A stretch of 26,524 bases of DNA from Paramacrobiotus metropolitanus. Taxonomy: Eukaryota; Tardigrada; Eutardigrada; Parachela; Macrobiotidae. The position numbers and the translations under genes were made by a program. Location of the stretch: contig NW_026570624.1 in assembly GCF_019649055.1 (NCBI RefSeq), positions 1 through 26,524 on the forward strand, written 5' to 3'. Below are positions 10,879 through 20,970 of the stretch, piece after piece (position 1 is the stretch's first letter; the number at the start of each line of letters is the position of its first letter). The notes under the pieces are model-generated. The model had not been told where the DNA came from and made no database searches. It worked only from the letters and a program-made list of their open reading frames with translations.

Positions 10879-10972
10879 GGGTGGCTTTGGAGAATCTAAA
10901 CGTGGCACCGTACCACGGAGCGGGAAAGTGCCACGGTACGGGAAGCTGCTCGCGGCAACCTGATTCTCTGGA
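10879..10972 (+). promoter_or_regulatory. Predicted pseudoknotted RNA structure in element 2 leader
   Basis: Crossing helices can be drawn. CGTGGCAC (10901-10908) pairs with GTGCCACG (10928-10935), and CCGTACC (10908-10914) pairs with GGTACGG (10935-10941); the two sets interleave and share one pair. GGAGAATC (10889-10896) pairs with GATTCTCT (10962-10969), and GGGTGGCTT (10879-10887) with AAGCTGCTC (10943-10951) using some G-U pairs. R2 elements are known to start with HDV-like self-cleaving ribozymes built on interleaved helices. I do not see a clear P4 stem or catalytic-C linker, so ribozyme function is only a possibility. Confidence 0.3.
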
Positions 10973-13905
10973 GTATCCTGCCTTCTCCCAGATGCATTAG
11001 GTGGGTCTTTTTTCTTTCATTCCAATACGATGGTCCGTGATCAACCATGCCCGCACTGCCCAAAGCTTTTTACGCAGGGAGCTGGATTAACACTCCACGT
11101 GCGAGCCTGCTCCCGCAAGCTAGCAGAAGCCTCGGGTTCTTCGTCTAACCAAGCTCCGCCGTTGACATCAGCAAAACCTGGGAAACATCCCCTGCAGTCT
11201 TTCCTCGAAGGGGATCGCTACCACATCCCTAAAAGGATCCCCAAAGCAGTGCGACGTCAGTGTGCTCGCACCCTAACCGATCTCGTCCAGAAGTGTGTGC
11301 GCACCAACGACTCTGCCAGCTGGATCGCATTGCTGCTTTTTGCACCAGCTGCTCTGTCGCTTCCCCCTGCAAAATCACTACGAAAAGACTCGCTCGCGGC
11401 AGTTGTTAGAAGGAATCTCGCCGATCTGTCCCTGGACAAACGCCAAGCCGTCCCTCAGCGCGAATATCCCCACAAGCGAGACGCTACAGCCGATCACCTG
11501 CGCGCGCAGGTGACGTCCATGCTGCAGGACGGCAATGTTAAGGGCGCGATCAGAGTTTTACTTGCGGATGACAAAATTGCAGAAATCAATCCTCGGACTG
11601 TGGAATCGCTTCGTGATAAGCATCCACCGGCGCCGGAGGACTGCAATTTCCCAGCGCCACCTGATGATACAGCACACGCCACAGCTGTTTCTCCAGCCGA
11701 GTTGATGTCAGCCACATTCAGCTTTCCGCCCGGTTCAGCTGGAGGAGTGTTTGGTCTACGCCCGCAACATCTGAAGGACCTCCTCGGACGTAAGGATGAC
11801 ACACAGAGTGAGCTTTGTCTTGCCCTGACGGATCTGGCCACCATGGTGCTACGGAAAGATGTACCTGAGGATATCAGGCCGTTTTTTTTCGGAGCTAATC
11901 TAATTCCTCTGAAAAGGACGGAGGTATACGGCCGATTGCTGTCGGGGACACTTTGCGTAGACTGTGGTCAAAGATCGTTAGTAGGCGATGCGCAGATGAA
12001 GCTGCTGCAATGTTTACCCCATCTCAGTTGGGTTTTGGGATACGAGGAGGAGCTGAAGCGGCTGTGCATGCAGTAAGGAATTATGTGGAGGAGGTTCATA
12101 ATGACGCACGGGTGATTGTTAAACTGGACTTTCGTAACGCCTTTAACACTTTGCGTCGTGACGTTCTCCTGTCCACCATAAAATCCCATTTCCTGCCTAC
12201 TACCGTTATTTCTGGCAGTGCTACCGTCATCCCTCCCGCTTGTCTTGTGGCTCTTACCAGATATCGTCCGAGACGGGAGTGCAACAAAGGCGACCCGAAT
12301 GGCCCTTTGGATATAGTCTGGCAACCTTACCGCTTTTCGACGATCTAGACTGTGACATAGCGATCGGTTTTCTGGATGACGTCACACTAGCCGGACCTGC
12401 TGAGAAAGTTATCGCAGCCATACGCCTTATTATTACTCGCGGCTTCAGTATGGGATTAGAGTTGAATCTGGACAAGTGTGAAGTCTACGGTGTGGGACGT
12501 TTTTCTGCGGATCGCCAGCACGCTGTCCAGTCAGTACTTAATGTTTGGCCCAAAATGCGTGTCACCGGGGAAGATGACTTTGTTTTGTTGGGATCACCAC
12601 TAACATCAGCAGCGTGCGTGACATTTCTGCAGAGCAAAACTGCGCAGCTGAAAGAGTTTCTCGGCCGCCTTAAAGAGATACCCGCACATTTCAGCCTTTA
12701 TCTCCTCAAACACTGTCTGCTAATCCCAAAGTTACTTTATGGTTTCCGTACATCTAGGTGCTACGAGCACATGGCGCTCACTGACGTCATGGATGAATGT
12801 GTACGTGTCGGGATGCAGTCTATTCTGAATATCCGTGCTACAGATCTCCAGTGGAGCCAGATGACCTTGCCTGTGAGGGACGGTGGACTCGGACTGCGAA
12901 CCACTAAAGCGCTAGTTTTTCCCGCCTTTCTGGCGTCGGCGTTTTCGGTGGTTTCGCTGGTTTCCGAAATCTACCAGCCTGCGACGGTGGCGTTACTGGA
13001 TTCCGTTGTAGAAGAATGGTCCAAATGGTCAAATTGCAAACCACCATCCGATGAAAGCAGGAAATTTCAGTGGGCCTGGGATCGACCTTCGATAGACTGT
13101 GTCGTGTCATCCCTGAAAGCGGCTGCTGTAAATGAAACGGACAAGGCAGTGCTGCTGGCTGCTCTCCAACGGGACTCCGGCGCCTGGTTAAATGCCCTTC
13201 CAGCACCTGCTCTACATACATTCTTGCGAGATGAAGAAGTCAGAGTTGGTGTTGCTCTTCGATTTGGGCTGCCCGTTGTGGAGGAACACGACTGCGTAAA
13301 CTGTGGAAGCCGAGTGGAAACAAACGGCCACCACGGTTTGTCTTGTCCTAGCAGCAAAGGCAGATGGTCGCGACATGTTGAGCTGAACAATGAGACGAAA
13401 CGCGGCTTGGAGCTCGCCGGCTATCCCTGCCAAAGCGAACCGGCTGGATTGTCTGACAAGGACGGCAAGCGGCCGGATGGGATGACTTTGATTCCTGTGC
13501 GCGAAGGAAAGGCCGTGGTATGGGATGCAACTTGTTGGGATACTGTGGCCGTGTCGCATGTGCATGCTAGCTCCCTGAAAGCCGGGAGTGTCGCACAACT
13601 GGCGGAAAATTTCAAGCGGCGGAAGTACGCATTCGTCGAGGGCTTGGGCTATTTTTTCTACGCTCTGGCGGTCGAGACGTTCGGAACTTTTGGAACATCG
13701 TTTGCGGAACTGATTCGTTTTGTTGGCCGGAAGATCCGCGACGCTACAGGAGAGCCTAGATCCACGGCCTTTTAAGACAGCGATAAGTTTGGCTGTAGTA
13801 AGAGGAAACGCAGCAGCTGTTTTGGGTACCTTGAGTGCACATCATAAGATTTTGAATGACAATAATGATTATGGGTGTTTTTCAATGTTTAAAATTTAAT
13901 CATTT
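10880..13905 (+). mobile_element. Non-LTR retrotransposon 2, R2/NeSL-like with restriction-like endonuclease (less damaged)
   Basis: Same domain order and strand as element 1, but clearly diverged in protein sequence, so it is a different family or an old copy rather than a recent duplicate. The 5' leader (about 10880-11029) has strong base-pairing potential (see 10879-10972). The coding region has only a few frame breaks, and the C-terminal two thirds is open for more than 500 codons. The 3' boundary is uncertain: the tail after 13900 is AT-rich without an obvious poly-A. No target-site duplication was seen. Confidence 0.8.
11030..13899 (+). pseudogene. Reverse transcriptase/endonuclease polyprotein of element 2, few frameshifts
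   Basis: The ATG at 11030 opens with a zinc finger, CPHCPKLFTQGAGLTLH then VRAC (C-x2-C-x12-H-x3-C). The first frame runs through GSAGGVFGLRPQHLKDLLG to about 11925. It then shifts by one base to GIRPIAVGDTLRRLWSKIV and VIVKLDFRNAFNTLRRDV, and near 12195 shifts again into a long frame (12240-13775). Motif B is scrambled to VQQRRPEWPF because of a compensating insertion and deletion near 12285-12312; the alternative frame there reads KGDPNGPL. The catalytic motif is GFLDDVTLAG (about 12367-12393). The knuckle CVNCGSRVETNGHHGLSC starts at 13293, and the endonuclease has RPDG (13470-13481) and WDATCWDT (13521-13544). A last break in TTTT at 13772 cuts off a tail homologous to element 1 (LAVVRGNAAAVLGTL). 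Nearly intact as LINEs go; possibly intact if the breaks are sequencing errors. Confidence 0.85.
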
Positions 13906-14456
13906 TAATTAGTGTAAACCTGCGGAAGCATACCGATATGTGGATTGGCTGTTGCCCATTCAAATACTAACAGGAACAGGAACCCGAAGGGTAAGCACAA
14001 GAACAGGGGTTAGTAATACTGTCATGCTTCCGATATTAAATTTTAAAATCCCTGTTTTTATTTTATATTAAATTTTAAAATGTCATCGCAAAACAGACAA
14101 CCGCCACAATGTTGCGGTCACCGATCTTTCTGCGCACTGTCCACCCAGAAAAGTAATTTTATGCAACTTGATACGTAAACAGCGTAACTGTATCGAGGAA
14201 CTATGGATGAACTCCATGACAGAATAAAAGTAACTTAGCACTCGGAAAACAACGAACTGAATTTTGTATGAACAAAAGCGTTAGAACTACCGTCAGCTTA
14301 GGCTGTTCGGGTAGCCGCGAGCTAAAAGGACTGGTAACGGTAATGTCCGATCGTTATTTAAGATTTTTTCCCGAAAGCCTTTTTATTGCCGAGAATTTGT
14401 TGAATACCGCAATTTGTTGGTTTCCGGTATTTGCTGATTGTGGTCCTGATTCCTGA
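13906..14456. other. AT-rich spacer with short direct repeat
   Basis: No gene is supported. A 17-base direct repeat, ATATTAAATTTTAAAAT, occurs at 14033-14049 and 14065-14081. The 62-codon frame at 14268-14456 shows no domain. Confidence 0.5.
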
Positions 14457-17110
14457 CGGAAGTGTTGTCTTTCAAATAGTGGTGCAAGAAACCCACTGAC
14501 AGCACCAGATGAAGCAGCACCACTTCAAGAGGAGCCCTTGTGTACAGCGCTTTCCAGTAGCGTACGACAAGATACGCATCTAACAAAGCCAAAGTATTTT
14601 GTGGACTTTGAGTTTCCATGTCCGGGACACCGCTATGAAACCTGTGGTGTTCTGGACCGAGCGTGGTTTTGCGACACGTGCCGATCACGAATTCAGTACG
14701 GGTACGACGATAAACTGTATTGTCAGTGTGGAAGTGCCCCGCCAACACGTATCGCTTCCGTTGTAACAAGCCTGGCCACGGATCGGCCAAATCCATGCAG
14801 AGCCTCAAGAACTAAAAAAGAAATTGCGAACCTATAAACCTCAATAAATAAATCCTCCGGAAAATAAATCTGCTCTTTTAGGTTGAAGATCAATGATTTG
14901 TCGGCATTATGTCTTAACGGCCACCAGCGTGTACAATGGCATGGCGACTCGGGGCGTGGTTGAATACGCTTCCCGCACGCCACCATCGGACGTTATTGAG
15001 GAAAGAAGAAGAGATAAGAACTGGTACAACCCTGCAATTCCGGTATCCGCGTTGTACAGGAACACCAGGCACTCACCTTTTATTTAGTTTATAGTCCGCA
15101 GGCTCAACTGTGCGTAAGCCGCTTTTGTCTAGCAATATCTTAAAGATTTTGTTGCTGACAGGTGAACCTGGTGTCGGAAAGTCCACATGGATTAACGGCT
15201 TCATCAACTACCTAACCTATGATTCGTTGACCATAGCCGAGCGGGAAGGTCTCATATGTTTGATACCCTCGTCTTTCACTCTAACGGAGGAAAATTACGT
15301 ACCCAGACAAATTAACATGGGTTACAATCCCGGTGGGACGCTTGTCGAGCATAAAGCGAACAGTCCGCTGGCAAGCAGGAATTAACCGATGATGCCCCAC
15401 AGGATACCAAAACTTACGCCTTTCCGTACAAAGACCGCATCGTTCGCTTAATCGATACCCCAGGAACTGGGAACACTCTTGATCCGGATCGCGACAGGAA
15501 AAATTTCGAGAAGATCCTCTCACATATCTCGCATGTCTCAGAGATTCACGGAATATGCGTTCTTCTAAAACCCTTTTGCACTATGTCCAACCTGATGTTC
15601 CAGTTCTGTGTGCAGGAACTGCTGGCTCGCCTGCACAAAGATGCTTCCCGCAATTTGATCTTCGTCTTTACTCATACGCGGTCGACATGGTATCGCCCTG
15701 GGGACACAATGGCGCCACTGGCCACACTTTTGGAGCAGAGTAGCAATATCAATATTCCGCTAAACAAAAGCACCATGTTTTGTCTGGACAACGAGTCGGT
15801 ACGGTTCCTGGCCGCTAGCAAAGCCGGGATCCAGTTCAGCAAGAAGGAGCGGGAGAATTATGCCAAAAGCTGGGAGAAGTCGGTGGAGGAGACGGCGCGC
15901 TTGATAGATCACGTGACCCGACTCGACGCGCACCAAACGCAGGCAACCATTACGTTGAATGAAGCACGCTGCTTATTCCGGGACCTGACGAAACTCATGG
16001 CGCAAATCACCACGATTCACGAAGCAAACATCAACAGTACGCATGGCAAACAGAATGAACTGGCGTTACTTAAAGAATATAAGGGCGTCCTCCTGAGTAA
16101 ACAGTATGTTAGCAAGGACCAATTGGAGCTGGTGGAAATCCCTCATCCGCGGTTGGTGTGTACTGCGCCGAGCTGCATCGAGATGTACTTGTACCAGGAC
16201 AATACGGGGCAGACGCGGATTAATCACAAGACATGGTGCCACCCGCACTGTGAAGCGCAAGACGTACCCGCTGGGACGACTAATGTTGAAGCCTTGCGTA
16301 TATGTCAAATGATGAACGACGCCGGTAAATGCACCCATTGTGGATGCGGTTATGAAAACCACATGCTTGTCAAAACGAATACCGTGTCAAGCCCATTAAG
16401 GTTATGGACGAGAGCATTCCCGGTCTGTTAAAGCAAAAGGATCTGGATATTGTAGCGGCGGAAAATGTTGTCCGCCAGTTAGAGAGCCAGAAGGTGGAGC
16501 TACAGAATGAGCTGGATATCATCATCACCATGGCATCGAAATATGCTTATTTTCTGAAAACCAACGCCATGTCCAATCACAAGGATGCTCTGGATGAATA
16601 TCTCCACCAGCTGATTAACCAAGAAAAGCAGAAAGTTGCTGCCGGAGGATCGCCAGACACTGGATGTCTGCGAAGAGATGCTGCGACGCTATACGCACGA
16701 ACGCGCTGTCCTGCCGGGCGCGCTTAACAGCGCAAATGATTTGCTACCGAAGTCACGGCCAGGACGATGCAGGAAGACGTTGAACGGTTGCTTGGGCTGA
16801 CGCTCATTGGGACGCTGTTCCGTAAAATGAACTGGATGGAACAGCATGCTGAACGTCAGCGCTTCAGCTACGTGGAGACGTTGTATCGCTCACGGAATGT
16901 CGTTCGCATTCGCGATTTGGCTCAGGTACGCAATACACCGCTGCATTCGCAGTCTCCACGAGGTGTCTTGCAGAGAATATGGGATGTACGGCCGTGGCAC
17001 AAGCATCCACGAATGTGACCTTCTGCTTCAACCCTAAAAGCTCTAAAAATTGGCATTGGGTGTATCCCAGCGAGGCGGATAAACACGAGCTGATCCCCGA
17101 CATTTCTTGA
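14457..17110 (+). pseudogene. Large P-loop NTPase (GTPase-like) gene, frame-broken
   Basis: In order this contains: a cysteine-rich region (FPCPGHRYETCGVLDRAWFC, then DTCRS and YGYDDKLYCQCG, about 14610-14730), continued in the next frame by YRFRCNKPGHGS; a Walker A motif GEPGVGKST (15161-15187); a switch/Walker B motif LIDTPGTG (around 15454-15471); a conserved HGICVLLKP; FVFTHTRSTWYRPGDT; CLDNESVRFLAA; helical and coiled-coil parts; a second Cys cluster (CTHCGCGYENHM, about 16329-16364); and a C-terminal piece ending ELIPDIS at 17110. I recognise the pattern as a large uncharacterised NTPase family of invertebrates, related in its G domain to AIG1/dynamin-like P-loop proteins. An intron with acceptor TTTATAG ending at 15094 probably precedes the P-loop exon. 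Frames change near 14722, 14805, 15350, 16370, 16645, 16742 and 16950, mostly as if one base were lost. Conserved motifs argue that decay, if real, is recent. Function is unknown; nucleotide binding is inferred. Confidence 0.7.
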
Positions 17111-17183
17111 ATAGCGAATTAGTTGGGCTAATATGAAGGGAAATGCCGCTGCAGTTGGGCACTTTGGCAGGAAAGAATAAACG

Positions 17184-17295
17184 ACGGCGACAATTTTAGT
17201 TGTTTTATTCAGTCACGGCGACGATTTTAGACGACGGCGACGATTTTGGTTGTTTTATTCTGTCACGGCGACGATTTTAGTTGTTTTATTCAGTC
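17184..17295. repeat. Short tandem repeat downstream of the NTPase gene
   Basis: About three and a half copies of a 31-34 bp unit, ACGGCGACGATTTTAGTTGT followed by TTTATTCAGTC, start at 17184, 17215 (truncated), 17231 and 17265. It begins about 70 bases after the stop of the NTPase unit, in its presumed 3' UTR. Confidence 0.85.
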
Positions 17296-17299
17296 TTGA

Positions 17300-18387
17300 T
17301 ATAACAGTGTGTACGGTTATATTGTTAACCGACAGTGGATGTATGAATTTATGAGAAATAAATTGCTGTAGTAAATATTGTGCTGCAACGTAAACATTAC
17401 TATTAAGCCTTCGCCAATAGCATAAAATTTGTCTGACGCCACGAAAGGCGTACGCCACGCTTTTCCCGTTCCACAAATCTAATGCCATTTTCCAGTGGTA
17501 TGGCACTCTGCCTCAGGTGTACTGATGTGGTTGCCAACCACCGCTAGCATACATAGTTCTTTTAGAGGATACTCAAATTATATAACGCCTGTAAGAGTAG
17601 AATTTGTGAATTATGGTGTTGCTTTTCCTGTCCCGAGCAAGTGGGTACCATTGGGATATTGTCTGGCTTGGAACGTGACCCACATGTTACACCTTTCACG
17701 ATACTTGAAGTAATGAACTGTTTGCACAAGTGCAATATTTTGGATTAGGGTAATAATCAAATGCAGCCGCACCGTTATCTGACGAAGAAGTTAAAGGAGA
17801 CATGTGTCGCGAGCTGGCTAGCTGCATCCACAAGGAAGTGCTTTTCCTTTGCATAATTGTGCGCGACCGATCGGAACAAGCCAACGAAAACATTCATACA
17901 GGCCGTCTTGGTAGCTTAAGATGCTGTTGTGCCCAGTTGACAACACATCTTGTACAACATCGTGAAACGTATGCCTCCATCCATGCTGCCGTGTGCCAAA
18001 CATCGAGGAGGAGGGGCCTCTCATTCCATCAAAGACTGTGCAATTGCCATTCGCCATCGGCATTTGGAGTGGGCGGAGTTGTCCAATCAGCTTTTGCTTC
18101 TTCATTCTTTTTTTAGGCCCCTTTGTGATGTGCAGGTCGGCTTGCCCTTTTGCGGCGCCAAAATGTTGCCTTGTTGTCAGTTACGTAGCACTTTGTTTGA
18201 TTGTTTTCGTGAAATTGTGAACTACATGTATTGACGATCTTGAATTGTACCAACCACAGGACAATAAAGGCTGAGACACACATACGAACATATGTCTACG
18301 TATATCCGTACTCTGTACGCCATACTCGTGCTGAAGCGTTCATTAAAATTCTTGATCTTGAAATCCTTGCCGTGATTCAAAGGAAGA
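17300..18387. other. Stretch without a recognised gene; weak coding-like patches
   Basis: Between the NTPase unit and the kinase gene I recognise no domain. Two patches look mildly protein-like: LSDEEVKGDMCRELASCIH (about 17775-17830) and IKDCAIAIRHRHLEWAELSN (about 18028-18090), in different + frames. They could be pieces of a decayed gene or chance. An antisense frame covers 17818-18105 and also has no recognisable domain. Confidence 0.35.
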
Positions 18388-18771
18388 ATGCACGAAACCG
18401 ACCAGAACTGTACCAAGCTGACAGCAGTTTTGGGGATTGCGGAATTCAAGCCGGCATCACCTCAACGAGTGTACAATGATCGTCCGTTAGGGCGCGGAAG
18501 TACCGGAAACATTGTTTTCAAAGCTCGAGATACCGTTAGCGGCCAGAAATTTGCCGTTAAAGTGATCGAATTCCGTCCAGAAATTGTGGCCAGTGCCATG
18601 AAAGCCAACGGTGCCACATGCGATGACCTCATAATCGCGTCTGTCAAGGAATTTCGATCTATCCGCGAATTCCAACATATGAATATTGTAATCTACCACT
18701 TTCTGGATATTATAGTGTCGATCCGCAGCTGCAGCAGTATTATCTGCGGATTTTCATGGAGCGCTGCTACG

Positions 18772-19330
18772 GTATGTGCTTATTTTATTGAAGTTATTAC
18801 AATAAGATCCTTCCTGCATGGGCCATTTTACCAAGTATTGCATTTTCAAACGGCACGAAGAAAAAAATTAGATTATTAAATGCTAAATTTTGGCAGAAAT
18901 ATGTGAATCTCGTGCAGTAAATTTCAAAGCTTACGCTCCGCAAATATCACGAGATTTTCCTTTAAAGGAAAAATAAATAACCGAAGACCGGGACAGGCTG
19001 TTATAAATGCATCCAGAAATCGAAATAAACGACTTTGAAAAGCAAAATGAAAACCTTATTCTGTCGCTACCAAAATTTCGGTAATAGTTTTAAATTAGCT
19101 TCCCATGTGAACGGCTGCGAAAAAATTCCATCCTGCGCTTTGCTTTAAGCTGAACTATAAATCTCCGAACTCGTGTTTCCTGCATTTTCTATGAGACATT
19201 TACATATTTTGATTTCTTATGTCTTCCGTAAGTAGATGACTTATCAAAAGGGAGCTTCTGGGTTCCCTTCACTGTGACTTTTACAACTGTTTTTGCTGTA
19301 ATAAATATTTATGCACGCTTTTCTGGATAG
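18772..19330 (+). other. Intron of the DYS kinase-like gene
   Basis: Donor GTATGTGC at 18772 and acceptor TTTCTGGATAG ending at 19330. The interior is AT-rich with stops in all frames and a T-rich tract, and splicing it joins MERCYG to KTLELDVSDS. Confidence 0.6.
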
Positions 19331-19480
19331 GGAAAACACTCGAGCTCGATGTGAGCGACAGCCGACAGGCATAGAGGATATAACACGGGCTACACGGCGG
19401 CCGACGTTCTCCGGCCTTTTCGCGACGTGGACGACGGTTTGATTATCTGCACAGCCAGCTCACTGTGCACCGCGATTTGC

Positions 19481-19510
19481 GCCCCGAGAATATACGTATA
19501 TTCTCGGGGC
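19481..19510. repeat. 30-bp perfect palindrome inside the kinase catalytic-loop exon
   Basis: GCCCCGAGAATATAC is followed directly by its exact reverse complement, with no loop. The left half encodes the end of HRDLRPENI. The right half falls just where the reading frame is lost. Confidence 0.95.
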
Positions 19511-19934
19511 CATTCCGAGTAGTTTTCCCGAGCGTGTGCACCGAACGCTGAAAGTCGCCGACTACAGTGCGGCCGTCATGCTGCAGGACAGCGTGACCAA
19601 GGCAAGCAAAGTGCCAACGAACGGCGGTCCGCCCTACCATTACAGAGCCCCGGAAACATTGGATCCAAAAAAAATCGGGCGCCCCGGCCGTCGATCGGAT
19701 ATGTGGAGTCTGGCGTGCATCCTGATCTTGATGCTGCAGGGGCAGGAGCCAGTTTTTCGCTTCGATTCCCCGCGAGGTTACAGGGACGCGAAATCCAGTG
19801 CGGATGTGCAGCAGGCTCTGGTGAACGGGGTCAGGCCGTTCATTGACGGGGATTTCAAGCGGACGGCCCGGTACAAGAACGAAGAAGCGTTTCTGGGTCT
19901 GGCTGGACTCGTGGCACTGGCGCTTGCTACGTAG

Positions 19935-20538
19935 AAGAATGTGGCGGAACAAGAAATTTACGAGGTCGGTACAGTGGATGCAGATAGAGTACAGTGTCGG
20001 TACAGTGGCTACACTTAGGATACAGTGGATGCCGAATGGCATTCGTACCCATCACTGTACCTTTCACCGTGCCCATATTTGTATTTTCACAGCTTGCGTA
20101 TAATTTCTCCTTTTTATTTTGCTCTACGTTTTACGTGTTAATACGAGCTGTTTTTCATATTTTATTTGGCGCATATTTTATTAAGGTAGGCCGGCTTTAT
20201 ATAAGAATTCCCTAAACTCAACATAAGGCTTACTGTAGTGGTACTAAAAAATTCAGTTGAATACGTCGATGCAGAATGCGGTTAAAATATTATTAAATTT
20301 AGTATATTTTATCATACAAAACAGCATGATGTGGGATGCCAGGTCAAGCAAGCAAGTTAACCATTAACGTTTTACAAATTCTTCGGTCATTCTGACGGCG
20401 GCCTGTACCATCGGTAGCCGGTTCCCCGATTGTGGCAGATCGTTGAAATTGTTCTCCAGGAAGCAAGAGGAGCAACAGAAATCGGAGGTTGAAAATCGTA
20501 AGAATATGCCATATAATCTCGGACTCGGAATATGAAGA
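19935..20538. other. Spacer between convergent kinase units, with short repeats
   Basis: Several copies of TACAGTGG or TACAGTGGATGC occur between about 19970 and 20032. The rest is AT-rich with no recognised gene. The 199-codon antisense frame at 19443-20042 is a shadow of the + strand kinase exon. Confidence 0.5.
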
Positions 20539-20970
20539 TCATTCATCAGTCAAAGTGATCTTGCCTCCATACCGTCTTCCATGCTGTCGGTATGGAATTC
20601 GGCATTCTACGTTGGTGAATCCGATTACCAGCCATTTCCCGAGGCAAACTGCCCCAAACATCAGCGACGACTGCGTAGTTGGCAACATAATTGGAATGGC
20701 ATGAGAGCGGGACATCGGCAGACTGCCCGGAAACGATGACGATGCCATTTCCTCCAAGACACCTTGCTGCTGAACACGGCTGACGCGAATCGTATTGATA
20801 GAATCTGGCTGAGCGCACTCCGCTCTAAACGCCTCACTCCCATCCCGAAACACTTGCATCGCCGAAGGCAATTCCGACGGCACGGTATTCACCACACAAG
20901 GAACACCTCCACTGCGGTCGTTTCTCGAGAATAGCTCAGAGGGGCTGGCTGTCGTGCTAGCACGACCATG

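Larger units (their letters stand above)
18388..19934 (+). pseudogene. Protein kinase-like gene with DYS in place of DFG, two exons, frame-broken
   Basis: Exon 1 starts at the ATG at 18388. The glycine-rich loop reads LGRGSTGNIVFKARD and the ATP-binding lysine lies in FAVKV (codon 18559-18561), followed by an alpha-C-like helix (SVKEFRSIREFQH). After a one-base shift near 18705 it reads YYLRIFMERCYG up to a donor G|GTATGTG (GT at 18772-18773). The acceptor TGGATAG ends at 19330, giving a 559-base intron. Exon 2 holds YLHSQLTVHRDLRPENI, then in another frame LKVADYSAAVML, YRAPETLD and SDMWSLACILILMLQGQE. The HRD aspartate, the catalytic-loop asparagine and the DFG aspartate are kept, but Phe-Gly is replaced by Tyr-Ser, and the spacing from HRD to DYS is about 32 bases longer than in the minus-strand kinase. 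The C-lobe end (GLAGLVALALAT) does not match the usual last helices. A kinase or pseudokinase by descent; function as sequenced is doubtful. Confidence 0.65.

Noticed and set aside
13067-13598. Several minus-strand frames of 60-128 codons
   Set aside because: Shadows of the long RT/endonuclease frame of element 2 on the plus strand.
14383-14808. 141-codon minus-strand frame
   Set aside because: Antisense to the cysteine-rich part of the NTPase gene, which has the recognisable motifs; no domain on the minus strand.
19970-20032. TACAGTGG copies as a possible regulatory array
   Set aside because: Few copies with irregular spacing; no independent support.
19443-20042. 199-codon open frame on the minus strand
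   Set aside because: It lies antisense to the kinase-like exon and its protein shows no domain; the opposite strand carries HRDLRPEN, APE and DMWSLA motifs.
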